Source: Impatiens glandulifera (lineage: Eukaryota; Streptophyta; Magnoliopsida; Ericales; Balsaminaceae). From it: a stretch of 64,000 bases of DNA. Of this stretch, positions 11,275 to 21,904 are shown piece after piece. Where the stretch lies: assembly GCF_907164915.1 (NCBI RefSeq), contig NC_061864.1, forward strand, positions 4,175,389 to 4,239,388, given 5' to 3'. Made by a program: the position numbers and the translations under genes. Positions within the stretch are counted from its first letter, which is position 1; each line of letters starts with the position of its first letter. Under the pieces are notes generated by a model that saw nothing but the letters and a program-made list of their open reading frames with translations, did not search any database and had not been told where the DNA came from.

Positions 11275-14200
11275 ATGGAGTCCACTACAATACCCGAGTT
11301 TGCTGGGAGGGTATCCTGGAAAACCAATATGGGAAATATTGCTGCCAAGTTTGCCAAGATGAATCTAACTGAAAGGGTAGAGGAAACCCAATTCAGATTC
11401 TTATTCAAAGGGCACCCGTTACTGCGTTTCTCAGGAATGATTATACACCACATGCTCCTCAGGAAGTCCAGCTCAAATTCTATGGAGATGAAGTTCCTTG
11501 TGAATGGAGAAGAGCTGTGCTTCGGGATGAGGGAGTTTGCATTGGTTACAGGTCTCAATTTTGGGAGATTCCCTAATGAGCAAACAATTTTCAACCAGGT
11601 TGAAGAATCTCCAACTTTGGTTCTTAAATATTTTAAACGTATTCCACTTATTAGAATAGCAGACCTTCATTCAAAATTCCTGTCCTGCTCTGATAGGGAA
11701 GATGCATGGAAATTGGGGCTGGTATACCTTGTTTCCCATTATCTCTTTGCCCTTGACCCGAGGAGGATAATAAATATGAAACTCTTCAGCATGGTCGATG
11801 ACATCGACACCTTCCTCAATTTTCCATGGGGAAAGGTGGCCTTTAGAGCAACCATGAAGGGTTTGAGCAGAGACCTTGATCGCTACAGGACGCTGTATCT
11901 GCAGAAGAAGGATGCCGCCTCGGGGAAGAAGAAGAACAAAGACAAAGAAAAAGATGTCGATGTTTCTTATACCGTATATGGGTTCGCACTAGCCTTACAA
12001 GTGTGGACTTATGAGGTGATCCAAACTTTTGTCCCCAATCTTGCAATTAAAACGACGCTTCAAACTGAAGATCCTGTCTGCCCAAGAATAATACAGTACA
12101 AATCAAAGAGGAAGAGCACTGCCTCTGATCTTCAAACTGCCCTGCAAGGCACGATTGTTAAGCAAATGGAATTGTCTGAAGAAGAGAAGATCTTATATGC
12201 TGGGGATGACTTTGAAGATATGGGAGGTAATGTTTATGATGTCTTTTTTGATCTTGACTGCAGAAAGAGGAAATTTGGAGATATTGACGATGGAGTTCCT
12301 TATAAAAAAACTGTCATGAGGAAGAAAAGGCAAATTACTCCAGCCAAAGCCATAACTTCCACAAGAAGAAGAACCCGCAACCCTACCCCCAGCACCAGCA
12401 CCAGCAGCTCTTATTCAGTCGAGAGCGCCACGAGTAGAAAAGACGAAGAAGAAGAAGAAGACGAAGACGAAGAATCCTCTCCCCCAACTCCAACAGCAAC
12501 AACTCCCCACGATAGATGTAGATTGGATCAACTTTCGAAGGAGCTAAATGAATTCAAAACTGTAATGAGAAAGGAACTGACTCTCTTCAAAACTGAAATG
12601 AGAAATGAAATAAGGCTCATCAAAACCGAAATGAGAGATGACATAATTCTCATTAAAGGGATGTTAAAGCAACTACAGCAAGGGGAGAATGATGTGGTGA
12701 ACACTGAGGACAATGATGTGGTGATTTTGGAGAAAGACAATGCTGTGCTTGTGGAGGAGAATGAAGTTGAGGTATGTATTTCTTGTATTTCCTTGCATTT
12801 GTATAATTGGTGCATTTCTTGCATTTCGACTTATTGAAGGCTTTTCTGTTTATTGTAGGATGGACAGGAGGAAGACAATGTTGGGCTTGTGGAGAAAAAA
12901 ATTGTTGAGGAGGACAATGAAAACGAAGAGAAGACAGTTGAAGATGGTGTTAAAAATACTGAGGTATGCATTTCTTGCATTTGGTGCAATTCGCGCACTT
13001 TTCCTAATTCTTGCATTTGGACTAATTGAAGGGCTTTTCTGTTTATTGTAGGATGGACAGGAAAAAGACATTGTTGGTCTCTTGGAGAAAACCACTGTTG
13101 GGGAGGGGGAGGACAATGGCAATGAAGAGCAGACAGTTGAAGATGTGGAAGAAAATTTCGAGGTATGCATTTCATGCATTTGGTGCAATTCGCGCACTTT
13201 GCCTATTTCTTGCCTTTGGACTAATTGAATGGCTTTTCTGGTTTTTGTAGGATGGGCTTTTGTTGGAAATGGAGAAGATAGTTGAAGATGGGGAACACAA
13301 TACTGAGGTATGCATTTCATGCATTTGGTGCAATTCGCGCACTTTGCCTATTTCTTGCCTTTGGACTAATTGAATGGCTTTTCTGGTTTTTGTAGGATGG
13401 GCTTTTGTTGGAAATGGAGAAGATAGTTGAAGATGGGGAACACAATACTGAGGTATGCATTTCATGCATTTGGTGCAATTCGCGCACTTTGCCTATTTCT
13501 TGCCTTTTGACTAATTGAATGGCTTTTCTGGTTTTTGTAGGATGGGATTTTGTTGGAAATGGAGAAGACAGTTGAAGATGGGGAACACAATACTGAGGTA
13601 TGCATTTGGTGCAATTCGCGCACTTTACCTATTTCTTGCCTTTGGACTAATTGAATGGCTTTTCTGGTTTTTGTAGGATGGGCTTTTGTTGGAAATGGAG
13701 AAGATAGTTGAAGTTGGTTGTCACAATACTGAGGTATGCATTTCATGCATTTGGTGCAATTCGCGCACTTTACCTATTTCTTGCCTTTGGACTAATTGAA
13801 GGGCTTTTCTGGTTTTTGTAGGATGGGCTTTTGTTGGAAATTGAGAAGACAGTTGAAGTTGGTTGTCACAATACTGAGGTATGCATTTCATGCATTTGGT
13901 GCAATTCGCGCACTTTGCCTATTTCTTGCCTTTTGACTAATTGAATGGCTTTTCTGGTTTTTGTAGGATGGGATTTTGTTGGAAATGGAGAAGACAGTTG
14001 AAGATGGGGAACACAATACTGAGGTATGCATTTGGTGCAATTCGCGCACTTTACCTATTTCTTGCCTTTGGACTAATTGAAGGGCTTTTCTGGTTTTTGT
14101 AGGATGGGCTTTTGTTGGAAATTGAGAAGACAGTTGAAGTTGGTTGTCACAATACTGAGGTATGCATTTCATGCATTTGGTGCAATTCGCGCACTTTACC

Positions 14201-15802
14201 TATTTCTTGCCTTTGGACTAATTGAAGGGCTTTTCTGGTTTTTGTAGGATGGGCTTTTGTTGGAAATTGAGAAGACAGTTGAAGTTGGTTGTCACAATAC
14301 TGAGGTATGCATTTCATGCATTTGGTGCAATTCGCGCACTTTACCTATTTCTTGCCTTTGGACTAATTGAAGGGCTTTTCTGGTTTTTGTAGGAAATGGA
14401 GAATGTTGGGAATTTGGAGGAGAAGGTGGAGGAGCAGGTGGAGGAGCAGGTGGAGAAGCAGGTGGAGAAGCAGGTGGAAGACAATGAAGATGATGTTGAA
14501 GAGAAGGTTGAAGAGAAGGTTGAAGAGAAGGTTGAAGAGGAGGTGGAAGAGGATTTCGTTGTGAAGAGGGGTAGGAAGGGGGTGCAGAGGGGTAGGAGGG
14601 TGGTGCAGAGGGTGGAGGATAATGAAGATGAGGTATGCAATTCTTGCATTTGGACTAATTGAAGACTTTTGTTGCCTAATTCAATGATTTCTTTGTAGGT
14701 GGACGATGATTTCGTTGTGCAGAGGGGTAGGAAGGGGGTGCAGAGGGGTAGGAAGGGGGTGCAGAGGGGTAGGAAGGGGGTGCAGAGGGGTAGGAGGGTG
14801 GTGCAGAAGAAGGTGGACGATCATTTCGTTGTGCAGAAGAAGGTAGAGAAGAAGGAGGACAAGCGGATAGATGAGGATGTGGTGGTACTGGAAGATGCAT
14901 CCCACATCCTATTTAAGAGAAAGAGGACGGCGTCGAAAGCTGTACTTAGTCCCTACGTCGTCCCTCGGCCAAGAAAGAAGACGATTGTTGTCGATCCTAT
15001 GTCGACTTGTAATGAGCAACTGAGGAAAGAGTTCAGGAAAGAATTTGCGAAAGGGGCTAAATTTAAAGATGTTCAACTCCCAGATGGTGCTGGAGACCTT
15101 AAGTTCTTCACTACAATTCTGAGGTTAAATAAGTGGCTAACTGATGTAGAGATGAATGCAGCAATTTGTCTGCTAAGAGCAAGAGCAGTCGCCTACCCTA
15201 AGTCGTACCCGGAGGATTTCACCATCTTAGATTGCCAGTTTGGCCCTTTGGTTACTTTATACTATGACGATTTTGTTGCTGACTCGGTTGATCCAGAAAA
15301 ACCAGAAGGCCATACTTTCTCTGACGTCTTTTACCACTACCACTGGGGTAGAGAAGATAAACATATGCCCGGTTGGAGCAGTGTTGATGTTATTTACTTC
15401 CCCCTCAACCTCAACAACCTACACTGGGTACTGTGTGTTATTCGATTGCAAGAATGGAGAATTGATGTTTATGATTGCGATCAGACAATTTTCAATGATG
15501 AAGAATTAGGAAAATACATGAAACCCATTTGTGAGATGTTGCCGCCCTTCCTTCATAAAGCAATGTCTGAAGTTGAAATGGCCAGGTATCCTAACATGAA
15601 AAATGAAACTTTTAGATTTCATAGAATCCCACACCCTGAAGTACCAAAAGCAGAATGGAGTGGGGACTGTGGCGTTTTTGTATTAATGTATTTAGAGTAC
15701 CTGACTGCTAAACTTGGTCTAGAAAATTGCATATCAAAGAATATGCAAGTATATAGAGAAAAGTGGGCAGTCAGGTTGTACCACCAGATTTTAGAGCCAT
15801 GA
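11275..15802 (+). CDS. Transposon-borne DUF1985 / Ulp1-like cysteine protease with tandem micro-exons
   Basis: Thirteen exons join in phase 0: 11275-12771, 12859-12963, 13052-13162, 13251-13307, 13396-13452, 13541-13597, 13677-13733, 13822-13878, 13967-14023, 14103-14159, 14248-14304, 14393-14632 and 14699-15802. The model is 1,170 aa. Residues 1 to about 270 look like the plant transposon domain DUF1985 (FLVNGEELCFGMREFALVTG). An acidic, coiled-coil-prone linker follows. The C-terminus is a C48/Ulp1 peptidase with the expected triad: His ~1045 in NLHWVL, Asp ~1062 in VYDCD, and Cys ~1127 in GDCGVFVLMYLEYL. Ulp1 enzymes cleave SUMO or related modifiers. The role of such proteases in MULEs is unknown. 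It converges on the transposase gene. Exons 4-11 are near-identical 19-aa modules. Exon boundaries are inferred from splice signals, not from transcripts. Confidence 0.85.
12964..14392 (+). repeat. Tandem array of intron + 57-bp exon units
   Basis: From 13163 the units are 145, 145, 145, 136, 145, 145, 136 and 145 bp. Each is an 88- or 79-nt intron (GTATGCATTT...GGTTTTTGTAG) followed by a 57-nt exon, and a final intron runs 14305-14392. The 136-bp units lack a 9-nt GCATTTCAT step. A 426-bp higher-order repeat is visible: the exon at 13541 recurs at 13967, and the one at 13677 at 14103. The first two introns and exons (12772-13162) are older, diverged members. Every exon is a multiple of three in phase 0. 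Confidence 0.95.
14549..14830 (+). repeat. Short coding repeats in exons 12-13 of the protease gene
   Basis: The stretch AGGGGTAGGAAGGGGGTGC and variants repeat on both sides of the last intron, coding repeated QRGRKGV modules. Just upstream (about 14415-14550), GGTGGAGAAGCA- and GGTTGAAGAGAA-type repeats code a Glu/Val/Lys-rich stretch. Both probably arose by slippage. Confidence 0.8.
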
Positions 15803-15804
15803 AT

Positions 15805-16220
15805 ATTGTTGTTGTATATTGTTTTGTAAACACTGAATTATTGTTGTAACATGTTTTGTAAACACTGAATTATTGTTGTATATTGTTTTGTAAACACTGA
15901 ATTATTTCAGTATATTGTTTTGTAAACACTGAATTATTTCACGTGGTTGTAATAGGTATCATAAAATTCACGTGTATTGTAATATAATTCACGTGAATTA
16001 TATAAACACGTGTATTACGTGTATTGTGTTCTGGAATATCCCAATATAATTCACGTGGTTGTAATATAATTCACGTGTATTGTAATACGCGTGATTCATA
16101 ACTCACGTGTATTACAATATGACTCACGCGTATTGTAATATTACAATACACGTGAATTACATTACAATACACGTGAATTATGAATCACGCGTATTACAAT
16201 ACAATACACGTGAATTAGCA
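15805..16220. repeat. Inverted CACGTG/CGCG array between convergent genes
   Basis: 15813-15942 holds about four copies of a 31-35 bp unit around TTTTGTAAACACTGAATTATT. 15942-16220 is packed with CACGTG, CACGCG and TGTAATA in both orientations and can form several hairpins, for example around 16125-16160. It fills the gap between the 3' ends of the protease gene (+) and the transposase gene (-), so it may act in termination or as a transposase-binding array. Function is inferred. Confidence 0.7.
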
Positions 16221-16418
16221 TTGTGCAATATATATGCGTGAGTCACTCACTGTATGGCCAACCTGTATGGAAATATCTGTATACAAATTTCAATCACCAT
16301 ACAATATTCGAAAACCAACAACAATCAATCAGCATACAATATTCGAAAACCAACAACAATAATCAGTATACAATATTCAAAATTGCACAGACAATATTCA
16401 AAATTGCACAGACAATAT

Positions 16419-19400
16419 TCATGTTTGTGGCTGAGATGATGGCGGCTGAGATGATGATGCTCTTGCAGCTCTTGCAGTAGAGGGTGCAGGCATTACAGAT
16501 TTGCATGTTGCCCTGTTGTGACCCTGACCACCACATGAGCTACATCTTCTCGGCACCTTACGAATTTCACCTTGGGATGACCTACGCTTTGTTTGAGGAC
16601 GCCCTTTCTTAACCTTAACAGGTGGTTTAAGGCACACTCGTTGTTTGATATGTTCTGGAATATCCCAATACTCTTCATGACAAACTGGATATATTGTTTC
16701 CGCGTAAGCATTGACCCACATTTCACTTGAGTAATACCTGAAACATAACAATTGAACATGTGAGAAATAAAGTTAGTTAGATAAATTCAATAGCAAATAA
16801 TCTAAAGTAAACCTTGAGCAGAACTCATAGGCATCCAATCTATGGGTACGTGATGCAGCCAGGGCATGAGTGCAAGGAAGACCAGATACATCAAATACCC
16901 TACAACTACAACTCATTCCTCTCAAGTCAACTTTATAATCAGATTCACCGTCATGGACATAAAACTCGAAACGGTTAAGTGGATGAACGTTATATAATCT
17001 GGCCTTCTCAGCTTGATCACGTAAGAACTTTTCATAATAAAAAGATAAACGTTCATTGTGATTGGAAGCTTTTTCTCTTCGACTGTTAAACCAATCTTGT
17101 AATGTGAATCTTAAATAATCAGCTAAGATTGATATGGGATACTTTCTAGCTTCCCTACTTTGACTATTGAAGCTCTCAGCGTAATTACTTGTCATTTGAT
17201 TGTATCGTTTACCCGGAAAAAATGCACGACTCCATCTCTCAAACCCAATATCTGCCAAATACATAGCAATACGAGGGTCCTTAGCATTGATCTTGTCAAA
17301 ATGCTGATTAAACTTCAAGATTGTGTATGCTTGAGAAGCCAAACCAAACTCGGCGTGGCAGTGATCGGTTTTGAATTTGGCCATAATATTCATCTTGATA
17401 TGATATGTGCACGCACCGTGGTCAGCTTCTGGAAAAACAGCACACAAGGCATTGGCGATGCTTGGGTGTCTATCAGATACAAACACGAGATCATCAACCA
17501 ATCCAATTGCATCTCTAAGTTTTTGCATGAAATAAGTCCAAGAGTTGTTATTTTCAGAATCAACAACGCCGAATGCAACAGGATAGAGTTGTTCATTCGC
17601 ATCTAATGCTATCGCCACCAATAGCTGACCTCCAACCTTGTGCTTAAGAAAACTGGCATCGACGCACAATACTGGACGACAACAGTTTTTGAAACCCCTA
17701 ATTGAGCAGCCTAAGGACATGAACATATACCTGAAATGACCGTGCTCATCCGTCTGGATGTCTGTTATGGTACCCGGATTGTTCTTCTCCAACATGTACA
17801 GGTATGATGGCAATTTACCGTAAGAATCTTCTACAGTTCCTCGCACCGCCATTAGGGCCTTTTCTCTAGACCGCCAAGCCTTATTATAAGACAACTTTAT
17901 TCCATAAGTAGTCTGTATGTCTTCCATTATTTTCTTGGGCATGTGGTCATGGTGATGGTCCATGTACTTGCTCTTCATGCATTCCCCAAACACCCATGCT
18001 GGTGCTGGCCTTTGATTCTCTTGCCTCGTCACAATTGAACAGGTATGATCTTTTACGAATTTACGAATCTCAAACATTTCCGAGGAATTTACTCTGACAG
18101 CACGCAGTCTCCACTTGCAATTCTTATCCAAACATTTCACAACCCAAAGTTCTTTTTTTGACTTCAACACTTTGAATTCAAAATGATTAGTCATGGCATA
18201 TTTATATAACCTCAGCTGAAGTTCTTTTTTATTCTCAAACAAAGAACCGACTTCCAATCCGATTCCGGTACTTACTGCCTCATGTAAAGGATTTTCACTA
18301 CTTGGTATGCTACTAGCAACCCATTCACTGCAGCTTGGTTGAGTACGAACAACAACATTGTTTTGTTGTGTACTAGGAACCCAAGAACCGCTTGGATTTG
18401 GATTGGTACTAGGAACCCAATCAGAACTACTAGGTTGGGTAATAGGAACCCAATCATCATCAGCATCATCCCCCACATTCAGACGCAAATGTTCATCTTC
18501 AATGTCATTTTCAAAGAAAACCTCACGCTGCATCGGGAAGACGTCGGGGTCATCAATTTCTGGAACAGCTACACTTTCTTGAGTTGGTAGTGACTTCTCT
18601 ACTAAGGATACACACAATGGAGTGCGGTTGTGGACTGAAACTGCTTCATGTAAAAAGAACTCCACATCCACATCTTTTTTTATATCAGTTATATAAGAAA
18701 ATTTGGCAATCATGCCAGGAGCATTATACTTGGCTTGAAGCAATAAATCATATCTAGATTTGTCAACATCGGTAGCAGAATAAATTTGATCAACTAATTG
18801 GGCATAAGTAGAATTTTGGGGAACAATCATACCGCTGTTTGACTTTGCAGAAAAATGAGTAAGATCGTCCGTAGTTTTCCACTCTCCATCAAAGTAAAGA
18901 AGTACAGGTACTTGAGCTGCAATTGAAGTACAAGTCCTTAACCCTCTCTATATTATATTAAAGCTATAATTAAAGTACAACACATACAAGTAAATAGACA
19001 CCAACTAAATAACATCTTCAAATAAGTATTCAAATTGAACAAACTTTGTTTCTTACAAGACTCTAATGAAATCAAGTCTATCAGTACTAACAAATAATAA
19101 CATATAACAATTGTTAGGTGTAAATGAACTAACTGAAAGAGAAATATGATTGAGTAAAGACTGTTTATACCAAAACCATATATATACCCAGCTTTATACT
19201 CTATCAAGTTCAAAATTTATCATCATTGTTAATAAATAAGCCAAGGTTCAATATATAAGAAACAATCCATAGAAGTACAGGTTAGGGTTTGATGATAAAC
19301 AATTTCAGATATTATTCTTCCTTTCAATTCAATTCATTTCTTCTATCTGAATCTTTCATCTCTCTTACTCTCTTAGTAATGATAACTAAGAGTGTTTACG

Positions 19401-19480
19401 TAATCAAATCATTTCAATCATCCACAAATTACCCTTACTTTATTTGAATAGCAATTTAAATATTACATAAACATACCCAT
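16419..19480 (-). CDS. MULE transposase (MURA-like)
   Basis: Three exons: 19480-19477 (only ATGG), 18916-16813 and 16737-16419, giving 808 aa. The tiny first exon is chosen because ATGG|GTATGT joins to CT-CAA-GTA to read MAQVPVLLYFDGEW, a usual MULE transposase start. The MULE DDE domain carries Asp ~421 (CVDASFLKHK), Asp ~483 (VSDRHPS) and Glu ~582 (NYAESFN). A SWIM zinc finger follows at about 670-690 (CSCRVFDVSGLPCTH), and exon 3 adds a CCHC knuckle (CSSCGGQGHNRATC, ~768). An N-terminal repeat region (about 120-190) has WVPS/T motifs. All catalytic and zinc-binding residues are present, so the enzyme could be active. The promoter is probably the internal TIR-like block at 19.6-20.0 kb. It acts in the nucleus on the element's TIRs. 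Confidence 0.9.
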
Positions 19481-19589
19481 TTTGAGAACGAAGATGTGTG
19501 GGTAAGCTGCTGCTGCTCGTGGTCGGGTTCTTCAGGGTATCGTGGTGTCGTCGTAGTCGTCCGCTGCTGCTGCTCGTGGTCGAGTTCTT

Positions 19590-20035
19590 CAGGGGAGGGT
19601 CGAGTCGGAGTGGCGAAAGCGAGAGAAGAGAGAAGGGGAAATTAAGGATTCGTGGTTTTGTTATAAATTAGGGCACAGAAATAATATATACGATGAAAGA
19701 CGTGAATTGTTATTCACGTGTTTCATATAAAACACGTGAATAAACTCACGCGTTTTATTGTGAAATGAATTCACGTGTTTCATCTAAAACACGTGAATAA
19801 ACTCACGCGTTTTAATGTGAAATGCATTCACGCGTTTCATCTAAAACGCGTGAGTTTATTCACGCGTTTTAGATGAAACACGTGAATAGCAACATTGTTC
19901 CTTGTTCCTTGTTGTTTGAGTTATGTGGAGAATATGCGTGAATAACAACATTGTTCCTTGTTGTTTGAGTTATGTGGCGAATAACAACATTGTTCCTTGT
20001 TGTTTGATTATACACAATACGCGTGAGTTATGAGG
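19590..20035. promoter_or_regulatory. Internal TIR-like block, probable transposase promoter
   Basis: GTCGGAGTGG, TGGTTTTGTT, AATTAGGGCA(C)AG, AATATATA and AAAGACG occur in the same order and orientation as in the right TIR (about 22000-22080). They are followed by palindromic CACGTGTTTCATCTAAAACACGTG and ACGCG units in place of the TIR's CGCGATTTAGAT units, then by short repeats of AACATTGTTCCTTGTTGTTTGA (19898-20010). Position and orientation fit a promoter for the transposase gene, which starts at 19480 on the minus strand. Confidence 0.7.
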
Positions 20036-20211
20036 ATAAGTTATGATATTGTTAACATAAGTAATAAAGCATAAATAGAAGAATATTCAGTAATATAAAC
20101 CACCATAAATCATAAATATCCAAATTAAGTATTGTTATAAACCATAAATATCATAAATATCAAAAATAAGCCATAAATAGAAGAAGAACAGTAAGTCTAA
20201 ACAACTCCAAA
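20036..20211. other. Spacer downstream of the BRCT gene
   Basis: AT-rich spacer with repeated CCATAAATATC-type words; likely 3' UTR of the BRCT gene. Confidence 0.4.
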
Positions 20212-21215
20212 TTAAGTAAGCAAATGCTGCAAATCACAAGCAGCAACAGATTGAAGCAACTTTGTATGAGGAACAACATGTTCATCCAATATGCTTGACA
20301 AAGCAGCCGCTGTCTCAAAAAGCCAATTGTCGGGGAGAACATCAAAATCCTTTTCTTCAATTGATCGATACCTGCTGTCTATCTCGAAGTATACTATTAT
20401 AGTTTTCGCATCCCTTGGCTCAGCAAATGGATAATCTGGATTATCCGATTCTTTAATAGTACCACCTCCAGCAACTATTAACTCAATGAGATCCTGTTTG
20501 TAAAGTGTGTTGAAATTCCCTACAAATATAAAAATGTAACCGTCGAACAGTTTCGAACGCTGAAAAACCAACAAAGAAGATAATTTCAGTTATCATGCAA
20601 AAAAAGAAAAAGTACAGATAGGAGGAATAATACCAAACTCACATTATTCAACAACAGAAGTCTGCCTTTTCTAGGACCACCTTGGGCTCCATGATTATCA
20701 TGTTTAACCTCATAAGGTTCCTCATCAACACAGTTTTCTGTTTCCAATGATGATTTTATCCCTAAACAAATGTGTATGAAAATAATTTTTAATCTAATTT
20801 AACAGACATATGTATGAAAATAATCTTGTTAACAGAGACTCACAATCAATAGTAAGGACCCATTTCCCGTTCAGAATTGCCTTCAATACTTTTTGAGTTC
20901 GGCCGCATGCACCATTGGGATCAGTGTAAGCAATAACATGAGTTACATCTTCTCTCCACTTCGGAGACACCCTTGCACCAAAAGTGCGAGCAAATTCAAC
21001 TATCAACAACTGTGTAAAACAATAATATAATGGTTATTACATACAAAACTAGTTAATATGGACATAGTAGAGAGAATAGAACATACATTATTTTCAGGTG
21101 ATAATTGATTGGGACATAAGGTCATAACAGTGTTTGTTGCCTGCATATTATAAAAAAAAAGAGTTGAACGAACTGAGAAAACAATTTTATTAAAATCCAT
21201 TTTAATACATACCAT
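20212..21215 (-). CDS. Tandem-BRCT (BARD1/BRCA1-like) gene captured by the MULE
   Basis: Exons 21215-21213 (ATG), 21140-21087, 21009-20844, 20761-20643 and 20559-20212 join in frame to 229 aa. BRCT1 (residues ~5-75) has PNQLSPENN, FGARVSPKWREDVTHVIA, ACGRTQKVLKAILNGKWV and a Trp split by an intron. The linker carries VDEEPYEV. BRCT2 (~115-225) has KLFDGYIFIFVGNF, LIELIVAGGGTI and DNWLFETAA. Order, spacing and the VDEEP linker match the C-terminus of plant BARD1/BRCA1, which reads phosphoproteins in DNA repair. RING and PHD parts of the host gene are absent, and introns are kept, so capture was at DNA level. The start codon ends a leader exon whose upstream part derives from the right TIR. Homology is from memory of the family. 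Confidence 0.8.
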
Positions 21216-21261
21216 TTTGTTGAACGAACTGAGAAAACCAGACGGCAGCTCCTGATCTAAA

Positions 21262-21880
21262 TACTACAATATCCATCATTATAAACAGCAGAATATACAT
21301 CAATAGCTAACCATACAATATTCATGTAATTGAAAATCAACAATCAATCAGTATATATAGGAAAACCAAACCTTAAACCCTAAATACAACAATATCCATG
21401 AATATGAATGGCAGAATATACATCGAAACCTAACCCTAAACATAAATACTATAATATCTATCAATATAAATGGCAAAATATACATCAAAACCTAACCATA
21501 AACCTAAATACATCAATATCCATTATAAACAGCATAATATACATCAAAACCAAACCCTAAACCTAAATACATCCATATAAATGGCAGAATATACATCGAC
21601 ACCTAACCCTAAACCCAAATACTTCGATATACATAGGAAACGGCATAATATACATCAAAACCAAACCTTTACCCCTAAATACACCAATATCCATGAATAT
21701 AAACGGTAAATATACATCAAAACCTAACCCTAAACCTAAATACTTCGATATACATAGGAAACGGCATAATATACATCAAAACCAATCCTTTAACCCTAAA
21801 TACATCCATATCCATGAATATAAACGGTAAATATACATCAAAACCTAAGTCTAAACCCTAAGCCCTAAACTGACCTGATG
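21262..21880. repeat. Right subterminal tandem repeats of the MULE
   Basis: A degenerate array of units of about 60-125 bp built from AAACCTAACCCTAAACC, TAAATAC(TT/AT)CGATAT and GGCATAATATACATC. It is rich in telomere-like CCCTAAA words. On the minus strand it lies in the leader intron of the BRCT gene, whose probable donor (CAG|GTCAGT) is near 21875. The same words occur once in the left leader intron, so the array grew on the right side. Confidence 0.75.
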
Positions 21881-21904
21881 ATGTTGAAGAACGATGATGT
21901 TGGA

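Noticed and set aside
12831..14172. Several minus-strand reading frames of about 94-156 codons with repeated protein sequence
   Set aside because: They are shadows of the plus-strand exon-intron array. Their repeats follow the unit length and they have no family motif.
13163..14392. Regularly spaced repeats resembling a CRISPR array
   Set aside because: Units are 136-145 bp with both parts conserved, intron signals at each edge and plant sequence context. There are no variable spacers.
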